A model generated the notes under the pieces. That model was not told the origin of the DNA and searched no databases. It saw only the letters and a program-made list of their open reading frames with translations. A DNA stretch of 64,000 bases from positions 14,705,001 to 14,769,000 of the forward strand of contig NC_073342.2 in assembly GCF_027580225.2 (NCBI RefSeq), written 5' to 3'. Source of the DNA: Misgurnus anguillicaudatus (taxonomy: Eukaryota > Chordata > Actinopteri > Cypriniformes > Cobitidae). A program made the position numbers and the translations under genes. This document shows, one piece after another, positions 23,091-35,262 of the stretch. The first letter of the stretch is position 1. Each line of letters starts with the position of its first letter.

Positions 23091-23905
23091 GGGCAAGGAT
23101 ATTATGCCCTTCTGACATCACATGGGGAGCCTAATTTCAATGAACTATTTTTTCAAAATGGTTTACCAAAACTAAGTTACTGGGTTGCTCTTTTTCACAT
23201 TTTCTAGGTTGATAGAAGCACTGGGGACCCAATTATAGCACTTAAACATGGAAAAAGTCAGACATTTTTATGATATGTCCCCTGTGCCTGGTTGCATGAA
23301 AGTCCTTAAGTGAGGGTTTTCCTGAGGGAAAAAAAATCCCTGAGGGAAGGGATTTTCTTAAGAGCGTTGCATCAAACGCCTTAAATTGTCACCCTTACCT
23401 AGGTATTTATACTATTAATTACAATGTCCAAAAACAAAGTTGTGAATGTTGACTTAGCCTTATGTGCTAGTTAATGCAATATGCTAATGTTCAGGCTAAA
23501 GTTTTACTATTGACGTTACTGCAGGGCCATACTGAAAAAAACACAAACTTTCTACTCTGAAACGTCCATTAACAATCTCAAAGCAAGTGGTTATTCTTAA
23601 AAATAACCAAATAACCAGACGAAGATACAGGCTCAAACATAAGGTCCGTTTGCACACACCCAGAGCTACTAAAATGAGCTGCTTTGAGAAACAGCCAATC
23701 AGAGCAGAGCTCAACATTATAATTCATGTCCCTTTCAAATAAAGTAATAATAGACCATTTCATTCTAGGGACAAATCCTAGGGTTGTAAATGGACATGTA
23801 AAGCAATTTCTGGATAATTTTTGCACTTAATAGAGCCACATACCTTCTATGTATCAGAGAACAATGTAACATATTGTATTAGTGCATTCTTTGGCACTTT
23901 TAATG
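23091..23905. repeat. Dispersed repeat with a second copy at 49518-50016
   Basis: The part from CAGGCTCAAACAT (about 23628) through AACAGCCAATCAGAGC to ACACTTTTAA-like sequence (about 23905) matches 49518-50016, where a second insertion divides it. The left part (TGACATCACATGG ... GATATGTCCCC, 23110-23282) looks like one terminal arm of the same fish MITE family. A different insertion, CCTTAAGTGAGGG ... GCCTTAA, seems to lie at about 23300-23385. Outer limits are approximate. Confidence 0.5.
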
Positions 23906-24726
23906 TGGTGTTTTTGCAGAGGTAATCACAGACCTGTTCTTTTCGCCCACAGTGATTATGCTTGGTTGTAGTCAGAAAGCCCTGACTTTGAACGTTGCCC
24001 CCTCTTTTGGTCTGAACCCGATGACATCTTGTTTGGGAAAGATCTTGCTTCCTTTGTGTCCTTCTTAAATGACAAACCAAACCACATTTTAACTGCTACT
24101 CAAACAAACGCCAACTATGATTCCAGCCAAGCACCATGTGGTGTCTAACCAACTTTGTGTGCTTCAATCAAAAATCGTGCATAATTTTGTGCATTAGCAT
24201 TTTCTACTCCGTAGATGCTTGATCAACTCTGATCAGTACACATTTGCATTGCAGTTATTGTTCTCCTTTGGGAGTCTAAAGTACCAAAAATACAAGGCGT
24301 ACTATGATGTTTTCAGAAAAACATAGCTTGCATTACTTGAGGCGTTTGTTTTCTGTTTGTTGAGAGCTGGTTCTGCTGACATTGATGTTGAGAAGCGACT
24401 GTGTGTGGAGAGGGGGTTTCATTTTAACAACTGCAGAATGTCAGGGGTACATATGAAATTAAACCCCTCAACATGCAGGAGGTTTAGTTGTTATTGATAT
24501 GTAAATAAAACAGTTGTTTCTAAGGGGATGTATTACATGCCAGTCTGGCATGGTGCTCATGCTGAACATACAGAATCAAATCCTGCATGCTTGCTCTTAT
24601 TCTCCCTCCTGATGATGTCTTGACTTTTGTCCAAGTCCATGTAGGAAAGTCACACTACATGGTGACCATGTTTGCAACATGCAAGACTTAAGTCTTACCT
24701 ACCTAAATGGGGAAAGACACATAAAC
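23906..24726 (+). other. Intronic stretch with no feature seen
   Basis: No ORF with a motif, TIR pair or tandem repeat was seen. Confidence 0.3.
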
Positions 24727-25252
24727 TATATTGCCAAGTTTTGGGACACTATGCACATGAATCTGAACGTCATCCCATTCCTAATCCATAGGGTTTAATA
24801 TGGAGTTGGCCCATCCTTTCCAACTATAAAAGCTTCCACTCTTTTTGGAAGACTTTCTACAAGGTTTAGGAGTGTTTATGGGATTTTTTGACCATTCTTC
24901 TTAAACACATTTGTAAGATCAAGACACTGATAAAGGCCTCATTCATAGTCTCTGCTCTAATTCATCCCAATGATGTTCTATTGGATTGAGGTCAGGACTA
25001 TGTGCAGGCCAGTCAAGTTCCTTCCTACCAAAGTCGCTCATCCATGTCTTTATGGACCTTGCTTTGTGCGCTGGTGCACAGTCATGTTGGAACAGGAAGG
25101 GGGCCATCCCCAAACTGTTGCCACAAAGTTGGTAGCATAAAATTGTCCAAAATGTCCTGGTATGGTGATGCATTAAGAGTTCCTTTCACTGGAAGTGATT
25201 AGAACACCTGAATTCAATGATTTGGAGAGGTGTCCCAAAACTTATAACATAG
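24727..25252 (-). mobile_element. Internally deleted Tc1-type element
   Basis: The ends pair: AAGTTTTGGGACAC near 24737-24750 and GTGTCCCAAAACTT near 25230-25243, extended by TATATTGCC and its imperfect mirror, with TA flanks. The element is only about 525 bp and keeps the C-terminal part of a transposase on the - strand, so most of the gene is deleted. Confidence 0.85.
24943..25173 (-). pseudogene. C-terminal fragment of a Tc1 transposase
   Basis: The 76-residue fragment contains FLFQHDCAPAHKARSIKTWM with the second catalytic Asp, and DWPAHSPDLNPIEHHWDELE with the catalytic Glu. The N-terminal DNA-binding domain and the first catalytic Asp are absent, and a stop follows EQRL. Tc1 enzymes need all three acidic residues, so this is dead. 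Confidence 0.9.
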
Positions 25253-25255
25253 TGT

Positions 25256-27989
25256 ATTATAAAATCATTATACACTATACATTTTTGTGTTTCTTAAGCT
25301 CAAACTGCAACTTTTTCTATGTGGCTTTATCTACTGCCCATGCTCACAGGTCGGTTCTCATTTTATTTATTCATGATTGTTTTTTACTGGAAGATGGGAC
25401 TTCCGCCACCAGAGAGGCCATATTGAGCATTGCATTTCCCCCCCTTTTTATAGTAATAGCAGTGTTATTAAAAGATATCTTGATATATGTATTATCTTTG
25501 CTTTGTGTCTACCATGTTGATCAAAAACGTTGATTAACCCCATTCCCTCATCGGATTGGGTTGTTCTGTCTTTCTTTTACAACAGTATTTTGTGGTAATA
25601 TGGTTGGTGTCTGTGTTTACTTGTTATAGTCCCTTTCTTACTTCATAAAAGACGGATGCAGTATTGGGTATTCGAATATCTGAAATTTTGTGATTACATA
25701 TTTGGTAGTCTTGCATAGTGTGCATCTATTGTGCTAGATATAGTGTGTGGGTTTAGCTCTGGGGGTTGAAATCTGCGGTTATAATTAGAACCAGCTGATT
25801 ATCCTTGTACCTCATCCTGTTAAGCTTCAACAGTAGCCCTTTTATTCAGCTAACAGAACTAGAGATCTTGCCTGAAGAGGTCGTGACCCCTCTCATAATG
25901 TCCAGCCCTGTCCCCTCCCTGCCGCCCACCCTTAACTCCAACTTCATTCAGACTTGCTGTCAATCTGCCATATTTCAGATTCCCACTTCCTGTCTGTTGC
26001 CCCCAACCTTGTATAGGATAGTGGGGCTTTTTATGGAGGTTTATGGCTTCACTAGAAACCCAAAAGTGCAGCTTACGTTTCAGCGGTGCCAGAATGCAAT
26101 CCAAGGCACACAAACAACTTGCCTTTCTCAAGCCTCTAGACATGAATCTGTTCAGGGTAACCACTGGCTTGCTGACTCTGCTGTGTGCTGGTTCAATGGG
26201 CCCATTTGCGAAGCCTCACATCAAAGCAGATCCTTAAGCTCAGAGCTTTACACTGCCCAAACACCTCACGTCAATCTTTGTAACAGCGAGCGCTGTCATT
26301 GACTGCATTCTCTGATCAGTCAGGCTGACATTCAACCAGAATCCACAATGCTCCCTTCTGGCTTAGGGAAGGGTTGCCACCTCTCCAATGCAGACCTACT
26401 TTATAAATTGGGATGGTGGGGGATTTAGAAGTAAACAGCTATGTGGTTGCGTTGGGATTTGGGCCAGGGGTTCTTGGTGAATCTCCATGCCTCTCTGAGT
26501 GGAAAAAGCAGCAGGTGGGATGTCTGATCTTGGCCTGTAGATGAGGGATTTCTGCACAGTCTGGGAATGTCGCCTGCACGGGAGCCATAGAGGGGTTCAA
26601 GTTAAGTAGCCTGACAGCATTGAAACCAAATAGGAGTGATTAGTCAACTGTCTAGTTTATAACACCTAATCTTTCTACCAAAAGCTAGTGTGCTGCTGTG
26701 AGACCTACTGGGCAGCTTTTAATGTGGTTTAGGTGGGGCTATAGACTCATCTTGATGTGTTTGATTGGATGTGTTTTTAAGACACGATTAAGTCATGAAG
26801 AGCAAAAGTGTGACAATCCATTCCATGATGTCGTAATGCTTTAAGCTTCCTCCGAGAGTCTTATTCTCAGTAATTTAGTTTTGTTTCAAGTTCCTACTTT
26901 GTAAGGAGAACTGAAATCTGGTAGGCTAGGTAAGTACGCTTGCTTGTAAATGTCTCTCTGTGTGTGCGGTTTCAAGTTATGAGCGGGGCCACAGATAACC
27001 ACAAGGACTTTCTAAAGGCTAATACCTCACCAGGGGCAGATTAGAGAACAATAGCTGGAGGCGTTTATCATCGTCAGTGAACAGAAGGTGGAGGCGGTGT
27101 TGACACGCCAATGTCACTGGTTTTCCCAGCTCTTTAAAGGGCTGATTTTGGGGCAGTCACAGTATTAGAAGATTTTTTTTGTGTGTTGGCTAAATCTTGA
27201 TGCCTAAATCAGCTGAGATTTGGGTGGTGTTCACAGTTTTTGTGATGGTGGTTGGGTTGGTTGTGTGTTGCGGGTGAAAGGCTGTGGTTTTTCTCATGCC
27301 TGGGTGAAGCGTTACACCCTCTTGCAACTTACAGGTGTGCTGCACATTTGCAGCCTGAAGCAAAATGATGGTTTGCATGTTCACTGTAGGCAGCAAACCC
27401 TCTCTTTTTGGAGACTGAAGTAAACATAGTCGTTCCAAATGCTCTAAAGAGGTGCATAAGAGAGATGTAGATAAATCAAGAGATGGTTCTTTCTAAATGG
27501 CAGAATTTTCCTGAACGGACCCCAGAAGACCTGCGGGTGTGCATCGGGCCCTTTTCCACCACCTCCTCAAGAGTGCTTGCGACATCGTGTGACTGGTGGT
27601 AGATAATTTTCATTGAGCCAGACCTGTCAATCAATTTTGATTGCACATTTTACAAAGGAAAATAAATGGAGCATCGTGCCAAATTGGTTGCGAGGCCACC
27701 GGGTGCATGCGGGGCTGCAGACTGCACACACGTCCGTGCCGTTTACATGCGGGTCTAGTGGGTTAAAACAAAATGCCACTGGGTCGGACTTGGGTCTGAT
27801 TTTCTCTGGTTTGTCTCAGGTCGGGTCTTCAAAAATATTTATGCACGTCAGGTTCGGGTTCATTTTTGGTTGGGTACATTTCTGTTGACCTGAGAAGACC
27901 TCTAGTTCTAACCTGCTAAATAAAATGATTGGATGTAGTGTTGTGAAAATTTAACTTTGCTAACATGTTTTTTTTTTTCTTTTCCGCAG
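25256..27989 (+). other. Intron 1 (proposed), last part
   Basis: No transposon ends were seen over most of this 2.7 kb, and it is less repeat-like than the rest of the intron. The 25805-26302 ORF (165 codons) has no start methionine context or motif and is treated as chance. A hAT-like right-end scrap (GACCTGAGAAGACCTCTA, about 27888-27905) is preceded by GGGTCGGACTTGGGTCTG-type sequence at about 27690-27860. Confidence 0.35.
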
Positions 27990-28033
27990 TGGCCAGTGCC
28001 ATGAAACTGAATCCACAGCAAGCTCCGTTGTAT
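27990..28033 (+). CDS. akap13: akap13 exon with the start codon (residues 1-11)
   Basis: After a long T-rich tract and ccgcag/T, the exon has 11 non-coding bases (TGGCCAGTGCC), the ATG at 28001 and ten further codons up to TAT/gtaagt. The peptide MKLNPQQAPLY equals the known N-terminus of vertebrate AKAP13 (AKAP-Lbc), which continues with G, encoded by the next exon in phase 0. AKAP13 anchors protein kinase A and activates RhoA through a DH-PH module near its C-terminus. The exon is only 44 bases, and flanking introns are about 22.8 kb (if the proposed exon 1 is right) and 6.65 kb. The start is chosen because the ATG opens the conserved peptide. Confidence 0.93.
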
Positions 28034-29127
28034 GTAAGTATAGAGGGTTTTACATATGTAATTCATATTTTATTATTATTGCAATGTGACATTGCTACGG
28101 TGGCTGCTGCAACACTAAAGTTTTTTAGCCGTGTGCTTGCTGCTCACTGGCATGTATCAGCTTGTTCCGGTCTTTGGTCAGGGGGAAGGGTATGTTTAGA
28201 TACTAACCTCTTTAATTATTTTACCTAAAGCATGCAGAACGTATGACCAAAATACAGCACAACATTTTCAAAAAGCCGGTGAGGAGTAAAACAGTCATAC
28301 CATAACAAACCGCACGTGAACAAATCGGGCCGTGTGGCTTATTCAGGTTGTCAGGTTTCCACGGTAACAGCAACTTCCTGCCACAGATGTGACTTTGTTG
28401 ACAGTGCTGATCTTGAGAGATACATTTAAACACACACTTTTAAACGAAGACTTTGTGGGTTTAAAAAAATGCTTTTTGCAGGCCTTAGAGGAAACAATAG
28501 TTATATTTTCTCTTTGTATCATCATAATGAACTGTAAAAAAAAGTGCCACAGATGCTGCAATGATTTGCCGTATTTGAAGCACACAGCTGTTCCTCATTT
28601 TGACCTTGGTGCATTCGGCGTGTGTTCGTGTGTATAAGTGTGCATGTGGTTACAGCTTCAGTTCTGCGCTGCTGCATGTGTGGTTTTTCCATGTTTTGAA
28701 GTTGCACCCTGCAGGTGTCTGGCTTGATTTAACATTGTACTGTTTCAAATGTCAAAAAAGTCAGAAGGTAGTATTTTGTTGTTTAGATGTACTATTTAAT
28801 TTGCTTGTTTATTCATTTGTAAATATGCATTTAAAGTTTAGAAATTAGGACAGAGGGCAGACTTCCAATGTAAATATCACAGTTATTCATTTTTATTTTA
28901 AGGAAGCAGTTTAGTTTGAGGAAGTGGCTTTATCAGATCCCTTTAGAAATTGCACTACCTTTTCTAGAACCTATGGTTGCATTCGTTTTCAGGGCCCCTA
29001 AAGTGTTTTACTATTCTATTTCCATTATAGTAATAACAGATCACCCATCATGAGTCGACACACACGAAAATTTAAGTCTGATTTTAAGTCTGATTTGTAA
29101 ATATGGCTTCACATAATTTTTGCCTTA
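28034..29127 (+). other. akap13 intron, no clear element
   Basis: Short overlapping ORFs on both strands only; no TIR pair or tandem repeat was seen in this part. Confidence 0.3.
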
Positions 29128-29298
29128 CACTGAAAAAAAATGATTCATTGAATTTAATCAGTTTTTTAAGGTAAGTGGTTGCAATCAATTTATTTAAGCT
29201 ATATTTAAACAAAAAAGATTAGTAAAGTAAAATATAAAACTTTTGTTTAAATGTAGCTTAAAAAAATTGATTAAATTCAATTAATATTTTTTTCAGTG
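29128..29298. mobile_element. TA-flanked MITE, 171 bp
   Basis: The ends CACTGAAAAAAAATGATTC and ATTTTTTTCAGTG are inverted and flanked by TA (29126-29127 and 29299-29300). The interior is palindromic (TTTAAGCTATATTTAAAC against GTTTAAATGTAGCTTAAA). This is the Tc1/mariner-type MITE form common in fish. Confidence 0.75.
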
Positions 29299-29659
29299 TA
29301 GCTGTTTTAAAAGAGATTGAATTAGCAGGTGCAGGAACTGGGGTTACATTTGTGGTTGTTTTAAGAGCTGCTATGAGGGCTGCTAGTTTGGCCTGTTTGC
29401 CAGATGACACAGACTAATTTGCTTTTCTTAATTATAAACAGAGGAAAGGTGGTTTTGGGTTTCAAATGAAGCAAATAGAGGACCTAATGTCATTAATGAG
29501 AGCTGGGTTTGTCTGTGCACCAATCTTCTAAAATGATTCTGCTAAATGTAAGAAGCTTGAAAATGTGTGGTGGTCTGCTCTGAGAAAGCTTACCAAGTGT
29601 TATTAAAGTCTTATATAATAAGTGAAAAATTGAATTAAGTAAATATTTATGTTTTATCT

Positions 29660-29800
29660 GATTAGAGGGTTAATAAAAATTATCATACGGTTAATCGATT
29701 ATAAAAATAATAGTTAGTTGCGGCTCTTATTGGAGCAAAAGTATTCAATGAACGTATAATACGTGCCGAGAGCATTGGGTTAATATCATTTTCTCATTTT
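29660..29800. repeat. Two adjoining transposon scraps
   Basis: GTTAATCGATTATAAAAATAATAG followed by TTGCGGCTCTTA resembles a worn hAT right end. Directly after it, AGCAAAAGTATTCAATGAACG through GAGAGCATTGGGTTAATATC matches the interior of the MITE at 46190-46417. Confidence 0.5.
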
Positions 29801-29999
29801 TTGTAGAGGTGGCATTTAGTGACTTTTGTATAAATATGAATGCAAATTAGGTTTTTAAATATTAAAGAAATGTTCTGGCATTATTTAAGTTAGACTCAAT
29901 CAAAATTTGTTGCATAATCCTTTTTACCACTTAACAATTTTGACCTGTCAAGTAGGTCCAAATGATTTAAAGGGTGAAATATGACGTTTCAACATTGAG

Positions 30000-30703
30000 A
30001 TTGTTGTTCCCACGGGTCCTTGAAATCCTTGAAAGTTTGTGAATCTGGGGGAAAAATTCAAGGCCCCGGGGGGATTCTGAAAATATACATCTATATTTAT
30101 ATTTTAAAATATAAAAAAAAAAATCCATATTATTCCCTGTGTAGTGAAGGATAATATCATAAAAATTCTAGACTTTTTAAGCACAATTGCTAAACTGTTC
30201 GCTTCAAAAGCTTATATCTTCTTTATATGGATGTTGATTCATACTAAAATGCTTTTTTGCATAGTTGTGTTTGACACACGAAAACGTCTCGGGTTATGTA
30301 TGTAACTCTTGTTCCTGGAGAAGGGAATGAGATGCTGCGTCTCGCTTGTCATACTTCCTGCGCCTCTGTAACGTCGTCTTTGGCAATATTTCAGATAGCG
30401 TTATACTTCCTGGCTCCCGCGTCACCCTGTCTTTGTCGTAAAGCCTCACCATTGGTTGAATTTGATATACACATTCAGACACACTTACTCCTGGAGGCGT
30501 CCCCAAAGTGTCACCGCAGTGACGCAGCGTGAGTGCCCTCGAAAGGGAAATGTAACAAAGTATCTATTAAAGGTAACACAATGTAACCTTCCTCTCACTT
30601 AAAATGTGTCCCCACATTAAGTCCTTAAATTTGAGGGTTTGGGACCTGGAAAGTCCTTGAAAGGTCCTTGAATTTGAAATTAACTAAGGTGTGGGAACCC
30701 TGT
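30000..30703. mobile_element. DNA transposon with CCTTGAAA-rich ends and a nested repeat
   Basis: Left side GTTCCCACGGGTCCTTGAAATCC and right side GGTCCTTGAATTTG ... AAGGTGTGGGAACCCTG are inverted, with several CCTTGAAA words at both ends. Between them lies a separate repeat, about 30288-30552 (GGGTTATGTATGTAACTCTTG ... CTCGAAAGGGAAATGTAAC), whose ends also mirror each other. A clean TSD was not found. Confidence 0.55.
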
Positions 30704-32954
30704 TAAAGGTCACATTCTTCCTGATCCCATTTTCAAACTTAAGTTAGTGTGTAATATTGCTGTTAGAGCATAAATAATACCTGCAAAATGATAAAGCTCA
30801 AAGGTCACTGCCAGGCGATATATTTTCTTTAACAGAATTCCCCTTTCAAAGCCTACAGCGAACGGACCCTCTACTTCCTGGTTGAATGACGTCAATATAA
30901 GAGTTTTTGACTAAACTCCGCCCACAGGAATACATCAGTCGCTAGCTTAGCTCAAACGGCTCTGCTAAGCTAAGCTGCTGTCAAATCACAACACACTAAA
31001 CAAACTACACAATCACAACTCGTTACGTATTTTTGAAGGAGGGACTTCATAGAACAAGGAAAACATCATCCCGTTTTTAGGATTGTGTGAACAGCTTTTT
31101 TACACGTGAAACATGAACACATGTTATATTGCGCACTGTAAACAGCTTCAAAAACACAGGAAGAATGGGACCTTTAATTTGCGCTATGTATTTTTGTGAA
31201 TCGATTTGGGCAGATAAAGACTTTTAGTTGTTTCTGCCTGGCTCTCATCATTCGACATTATAAACAAATGCTGACGACAAGAAGGATGCAAGTTAACATT
31301 CTTGCGACTCAAGACAATGGCCTGCCAAGCTATCTGCTCAGCTTTATATAAACATAGACATTACATCACATTCCCTTTTGGTATCCCTTCGAAAGACATT
31401 TTGTATGTCAGTGACACATTTTCATGTCAACTCGGTTTAACATTGGATGTAACTTTACTTAGACAAGGTCGATAAGTGATTATTTTATGCTAGTCTATGA
31501 TGCCGTAAATTGTTATTGCCTGGCCCAATTTATTTTTGTTGTACTCGTATTGTGTGTTTTCTTTTCACATTTTCCACTAATGCTGTCATTTGAGTATTAC
31601 TTGTATAGTTTAAAGGACTTCTGCTAGCCTGAATCTTTGATTTTTTTTTTTATGAATCAAAGTGACCGAATAAACACAAGAATATGTATCATGGTATCTA
31701 AATGCCCTATAGTCTTATAGATGCAGTGAGAGTATCCAGGGTGGTCTTCGTTCGATTTGTTTATGCCTTTGCCTTTGGCACCTTTCCTGATTCGGCACCT
31801 GCTATCCATATTGGGCTTCCAAAGTCTAAAAGTGTCCAGCGACTGGTTTGCTATAAAAATAAAAGATATTTACAACCAGAGGATGTTTTCCAAAGCGCTC
31901 ACATGGCTTTTAAAACGTACTGTAGGTCGATCTCCAAAGCTGTGTTTGTGGCACCAACAGTCTTGGATACCCTTGAACGTAGCGGTCAGATTCCTACACT
32001 TTTCCCATGTCGCTTAGATCAAAGGGGTCACCGCAACTGCTTCTTGTGCAATTTGTTAGTCATACGACCTGCCATAAAAAGCACTACAGCAGCGTGGGAA
32101 TCAGCCAATCGGAAAAGAGGTTTGGTTGTGCCGAAGATTTCTCCATACACTCCCCCATTCTTGCTTCCCTGTCATGACGGCATCAGGAATGAGGCATGTG
32201 TTAATTGGTTTTTAATGCACACCTTCAAGAAGAATGTGTGGTACAATTTTAGAGCCTAAGGGACTTTTTGACAGTATGAATTTTTGCTGTCATGGTTTAT
32301 CTTTAATTTTTAACGGTACATTAGGCAATTGCCAATGTCTTGCCAAAGGGTTGTCTCTGGGGTGTTGCATTTTAAAAATCTTTGCAGCATCTTTCATTTT
32401 TTCGCAATCTTTGCAGCATACATCTTTTCATCTTTGTACACCCGTAGTGCTTTTAGCTACTGTAAACCGTGCTATCTCTAGCCAAAACATTTGCGTGATG
32501 CATGAGCTGTGTCAGGTGTCAAAGATTACTTAAGGTCAACAAAACAAAACTTTCCCTTTATCTATTGAATATCAGTCTTGCAGAATCATCTTCCAACTAT
32601 AGTTGGCTAAAGTATCCCGGCGTTTCTCTTACGATGAGCATTCAGCTGTAACCGCTGTGGCTGTGGCCATCGTCAGCCAAAAAAAGCAGCTGACTGGCAT
32701 TTGGCAAGGGTGGCGTGCGGCCCCTGTGGCCCGGCCAATAAAAACAGCCCCCGCTGTGATGTCACGCTCGGAATGACCTATGTGTCTTTGTGGCGTAGCA
32801 TAGAAGCTAGGTAAATACAGTGTGGGAATGCTAGTTTATTACTTTTGGTTTTAGAAAAGTGTAAACTGTCATTCTGCTCAGACGGCTCTGTCAAACTTAT
32901 TTGCATTTGTGATTGAAATATAAGTTTATAGTTTTTTTTTAAAGCTTCTGTCTC

Positions 32955-32956
<2 letters not shown>
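30704..32956 (+). other. akap13 intron with an unexplained 185-codon ORF
   Basis: The longest open stretch outside recognised genes and elements, 31702-32259 on +, starts MPYSLIDAVRVSRVVFVRF. I recognise no family, catalytic motif, signal peptide or splice context for it. A short AGCTTAGC-rich palindrome lies at about 30940-30980. No transposon ends were seen. Confidence 0.3.

Positions 32957-33006
<50 letters not shown>
32957..33006. repeat. (TC)n microsatellite
   Basis: About 25 CT units in a row. The ORF crossing it on the - strand encodes only an Arg-Glu run. Confidence 0.95.
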
Positions 33007-33012
<6 letters not shown>

Positions 33013-33123
33013 GCTCTGTTGTTCACATATATCCTATAAATAAGTGAGGTAATATAAGACAGAAGGAAGACTTTCTTCTTGGTGATTTGCTGCTGGTATC
33101 AAATGTCAGGTTGGAAGTGTTAA

Positions 33124-34131
33124 AGGGACACTCAACTGTTTTTGAAAATATGCTAATTTTCCAGCTCCCCTAGATTTAAATATTTGATTTTTACCGTTTT
33201 GGAATCAATTCAGCTGCTCTCCGCATCTGGCGGTATCACTTTTAGTATAGCTTAGCACACTCCATTGAATCTGATTAGACCATTAGCATTGCGCTAAAAA
33301 ATGTGTTTTGTATTTTTCCTATTTAAAACTTGACTCTTCTGTAGTTACATTGTGTACTATTACGTAGTGCTTGAAAATAGTCCCCTGCTATTAAAAGTTA
33401 CTAAGGGGATTTATTTATTTTCAGGCCTTGCGTAATATCATTACGCCACCTGCGGCCATGTTACAGCAGCAAAGTCCTTGATTATTACGCCAGAATGAGA
33501 GTATAGTTCCTAGCCATATCTGCCTAGAAAATCGCAACTTTTCATGTTCTGTCAGTCTTAAAGGAAAACACCCACATTTTGGGAATTTAGCTTATTCACC
33601 ATATCCCTCATAGTTAGATAAGTCCATACATACCTTTCTCATCTCCGTACGTGCTGTAACTCGGTCTGACGCAGCCCCCGCTAGCTTAGCACAAAGACTG
33701 AAAGTGAATGGCTCCAGCTTGCAAACTGCTCCCAATAAGTGACAAAATAACGCGGAAGTCACTCCGCCTAAGTAGCAGTGCTTCGCCTTCTGAGAATACC
33801 CCAGTATGTATACTGTTAAAAGATTGCTGTGTCTCATATGACCTTGTTATTTGTACACGTTGTGACTATAAAAACCACAACACATAAATAGGAAAATGTT
33901 TGCGTTATTTTGTCAATTATTGGAAGCAGTTTGCTAGCTGGAGCCATTCACTTGCAGTCTTTGTGCTAAGCTAAGCTAGCGGGGGCTGAATCAGACCGAG
34001 TTACAGCACACACGGAGATGAGAAAGGTATCTATGGACTTATCTTACTCTGGGGGATACGGTGAATAAGCTTAAATTTCCAAAATCTGGGCATGTTCCTT
34101 TAATACACATTGTAACTACAGAAGAGTCAAG
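33124..34131. mobile_element. Hairpin element interrupted by another hairpin element
   Basis: The outer repeat starts AGGGACACTCAACTG after TTAA (33120-33123). Its CTTGACTCTTCTGTAGTTAC block (33329-33348) reappears inverted as GTAACTACAGAAGAGTCAAG (34112-34131), so these are two arms of one hairpin. The right arm then stops, so the element is truncated. The element at 33562-34099 sits in its loop. Confidence 0.6.
33562..34099. mobile_element. TTAA-flanked hairpin element with about 195-bp arms
   Basis: The ends AGGAAAACACCCACATTTTG and CAAAATCTGGGCATGTTCCT pair and are flanked by TTAA (33558-33561 and 34100-34103). The arms 33562-33755 and about 33900-34099 are reverse complements through GCTAGCTTAGCACAAAGACTG and CCATTCACTTGCAGTCTTTG. 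The loop is about 150 bp. No coding capacity. Confidence 0.8.
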
Positions 34132-34684
34132 ATGAGCATATTTTTAATATGTTAAGCTTGTGCTGTATTTTCACAGGAACTTGTTTGCATTTCAAACATG
34201 GCTTTATTTATTATAAATCTATAATATGAGTATATTAAACACATTTATTTCCTATATGAGACTTGTCTCACACAAGGTGAGCTTTTACCATAGTACACCT
34301 GTAATTATAAGGGTGGAAAAGTACTAATAACTGTTTATTCCAGTGTTCGTTTATGTATGGCTGCTGTTCTGTCCCGCTCCCTTTGTAGTTAAACACAAGT
34401 GCTTTTAATGGACAGGTGCTGATACCTCACGTGGGTGTCATGCCACATGGTGATCCTCTAATGATAATGTATAGCACTGATGACCTATGATTGTGTAATT
34501 TTCCCTACCCATGAGGATTAAACACCATTACAGCACTGCTTTAAGTTGTTCAAGCGAGCACTTACTGTAATTTTCTATCCTCGTTTGCCATCCCCCCAAC
34601 GTAGCTCCAAAAACAAGAAGTTTAAGCAAGTTTACTTCCATTAAATGCTATGTATAATCTGTTCTCTTTCAATCTCATGTTTAG

Positions 34685-34838
34685 GGTGAGTGTCTGTTGA
34701 CGGTCCAGCTCGGCGAGGAAGAGTGTGTCGAAGATGAAGAGGATGTAGAGTTTTATCTTCTGTTTGCTGGCACCACCCAGAGGCACGTTTCCAGCACTCA
34801 GAAAATCAGCCATGTCACGCTGCAAGCTGTGTGTCCAG
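34685..34838 (+). CDS. akap13: akap13 coding exon (residues 12-62 plus split codon 63)
   Basis: Acceptor catgtttag/GGTGAG; donor TGTCCAG/gtcagt; phase in 0, phase out 1. It encodes GECLLTVQLGEEECVEDEED followed by VEFYLLFAGTTQRHVSSTQK. The pattern (GDC/GEC-LTVQL, acidic stretch, YLLF-G-T, HV-S) is that of the AKAP13 N-terminal region. It is a small predicted beta-rich region with no catalytic role known to me. The acceptor lacks a strong pyrimidine tract, but the reading frame and family match fix the border. Confidence 0.9.
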
Positions 34839-35262
34839 GTCAGTCGTCCGGTCACAAAGTCACAAAGCAAGATCTTTTTAACCATAAACTCTCTAAAGGG
34901 GTCAAATTCATCAGTGCCTGTTAATTGTTAGCTTCTTCCCAGTACCAATGCTTATGACATGCACAGATTGACTCATTTACATTCCAGTCATGCCAGACCC
35001 AGTCCACGTGTTGCTTGGCACGTCGTTCTTGCCCAGTTATTCATCCACAAAGTTGTTCAGTTACCACAGGTCAGCCTCTGTTCGACTGGGCTCTGGCTCT
35101 TGGTCAGCAAAACTGGATGTGTGTTAGTGTATATCTCATTTGTGGGGGAAACCTGGCAAAGTATCACTGTTACCATAGCTCATACTTCGGGGTAATCTTC
35201 GGTTCCCAAAATACTTTTGGCCTATAGACATTAATTATAAATTGTGACCCGGTCTGTTAAAC
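34839..35262 (+). other. akap13 intron, no element seen
   Basis: About 420 bases. The two nested small ORFs at 34959-35227 show no motif. Confidence 0.3.

Noticed and set aside
25805..26302. 165-codon ORF on + in intron 1
   Set aside because: No ATG at the start, no family motif, and a - strand ORF of similar size overlaps it (25859-26164). It looks like a chance opening in more GC-balanced intron DNA.
32778..33026. Arg-Glu repeat protein on the - strand
   Set aside because: It is a translation of the (TC)n microsatellite.
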